NCBI GenBank assembly: GCA_017302195.1
Contig: JAFLEG010000284.1
Span: 1-6,190, forward strand
Reading direction: 5' to 3'
DNA: 6,190 nt
From: Verrucomicrobiota bacterium
GTDB lineage: Bacteria; Verrucomicrobiota; Verrucomicrobiia; Limisphaerales; UBA9464
The position numbers and the translations under genes were made by a program. Shown in pieces: positions 5,693 through 6,190 of this stretch. A model generated the notes under the pieces. It searched no databases. It was not told where the DNA came from and saw nothing but the letters and a program-made list of their open reading frames with translations. Position 1 is the first letter of the stretch. The number at the start of each line of letters is the position of its first letter.

Positions 5693-6190
5693 CTACCGCA
5701 CGGACGCCGTCGGGCCGATGTAGCGCGAGGCGACGACGACATTGTCAAAGCACACCGTATTGGTGGGCTGCCGGGTCCAGCGGTCGGTGACGTAGGTCTC
5801 CAGGGTCAGGGCGTTGGCCTTGAGCTCGGGTGTCTTCCGCCAGGAGATGCCCTTCCAATGGCCCTGCAGCCGGCCATCAATCCAGAAGGCCTGTTCGCCG
5901 TCGGCGCGGCCGGGCGTGTTGTGTCCGAGGAAGAACTCCACGGCAATCCAGCGTCCGCGTTCGATCGCCGGGGCATTGGTCGGGGTGAAGGCGTTGCCCC
6001 AGTACTTGCCGTCCGGTGAGGCCGTCATTTCATGCCAGTAGCTGTAGAAGTTCCAGCGACCCGGCGGCGGGATGCGTCCCCAATCGCCCCAGGGCTCGAT
6101 GGCCGTCGAGAAGCGCTCCGATCCCTCCGGACGGTTCCCGGCGCCGCCAAACCCGCTCCAGCGGTCCCCACCTTTCAGCCCGCGGTTGGC
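5693..6190 (-). CDS. LamG/polysaccharide-lyase-like protein, C-terminal part (5'-partial)
   Basis: On the - strand the frame is open from the right edge to a TAG at 5693-5695, giving 165 visible residues; the internal ATG at 6028 is not the start because family-like sequence continues upstream (SGFGGAGNRPEGSERFSTAI). The segments RWIAVEFFLGHNTPGRADG, EQAFWIDGRLQGHW, LKANALTLETYV and a closing FDNVVVASRYIGP form a beta-rich jelly-roll pattern. I associate this with secreted concanavalin-like or polysaccharide-lyase-like proteins of Planctomycetota and Verrucomicrobiota. Such proteins bind or cut carbohydrate polymers. No catalytic residues can be assigned from this fragment and the N-terminal signal peptide, if any, is off the window. 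The gene is convergent with the nucleotidyltransferase pair, about 80 bp away. Confidence 0.72.
   Translation of the reverse strand, partial: ANRGLKGGDRWSGFGGAGNRPEGSERFSTAIEPWGDWGRIPPPGRWNFYSYWHEMTASPDGKYWGNAFTPTNAPAIERGRWIAVEFFLGHNTPGRADGEQAFWIDGRLQGHWKGISWRKTPELKANALTLETYVTDRWTRQPTNTVCFDNVVVASRYIGPTASVR

Overview
The window is GC-rich, densely coding bacterial DNA from a Gram-negative (diderm) organism: it encodes an outer-membrane porin and a Tat-exported lipoprotein. The protein styles (a HemN/HemW-like radical SAM protein with an N-terminal NYFVANYPPF motif, an RRDFL Tat leader, an OprP-type porin with a Pro/Ala linker, a LamG-like sugar-polymer protein) remind me most of Verrucomicrobiota or neighbouring Planctomycetota. 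This is an impression from family resemblance, with no marker gene to prove it.

Layout. (1) Positions 2-3033, + strand: three closely packed genes that look like one operon. They are a 5'-truncated radical SAM protein of the coproporphyrinogen III oxidase-like family, a Tat-exported phosphotriesterase-family lipoprotein, and a chorismate-lyase (UbiC)-like protein whose ATG overlaps the preceding stop codon. The radical SAM gene contains seven tandem 7-bp units (111-159), which on the other strand form a textbook G-quadruplex motif. (2) Positions 3034-3298: a gene-free stretch of 265 bp whose distal end carries five GTCAC/GTAAC half-sites, mostly on an exact 11-bp period, which is the geometry of Pho boxes. 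(3) Positions 3299-4873: a phosphate-selective-porin (OprO/OprP) family protein directly downstream of those boxes. (4) Positions 4874-5049: 176 bp without a convincing gene. (5) Positions 5050-5612: a 61-codon helical ORF followed by a small nucleotidyltransferase-fold protein. The conserved part of the latter extends upstream of its first ordinary start codon, so the pair is either overlapping or a broken or frameshifted single gene. (6) Positions 5693-6190, - strand: the C-terminal part of a LamG/polysaccharide-lyase-like protein, convergent with the previous pair.

How the parts may work together. The best-supported regulatory story is phosphate starvation: a PhoB-type activator would bind the array and switch on the porin. 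The upstream phosphotriesterase-like lipoprotein could supply phosphate or organophosphate breakdown products, but nothing in its own upstream region shows Pho control. The chorismate-lyase-like gene beside a HemN-like radical SAM gene may instead belong to an aromatic-starter or lipid pathway lying mostly off the left edge; this is speculation. The most unusual signals are the intragenic heptamer/G4 tract, the Pho-box array and the frame conflict in the nucleotidyltransferase pair.
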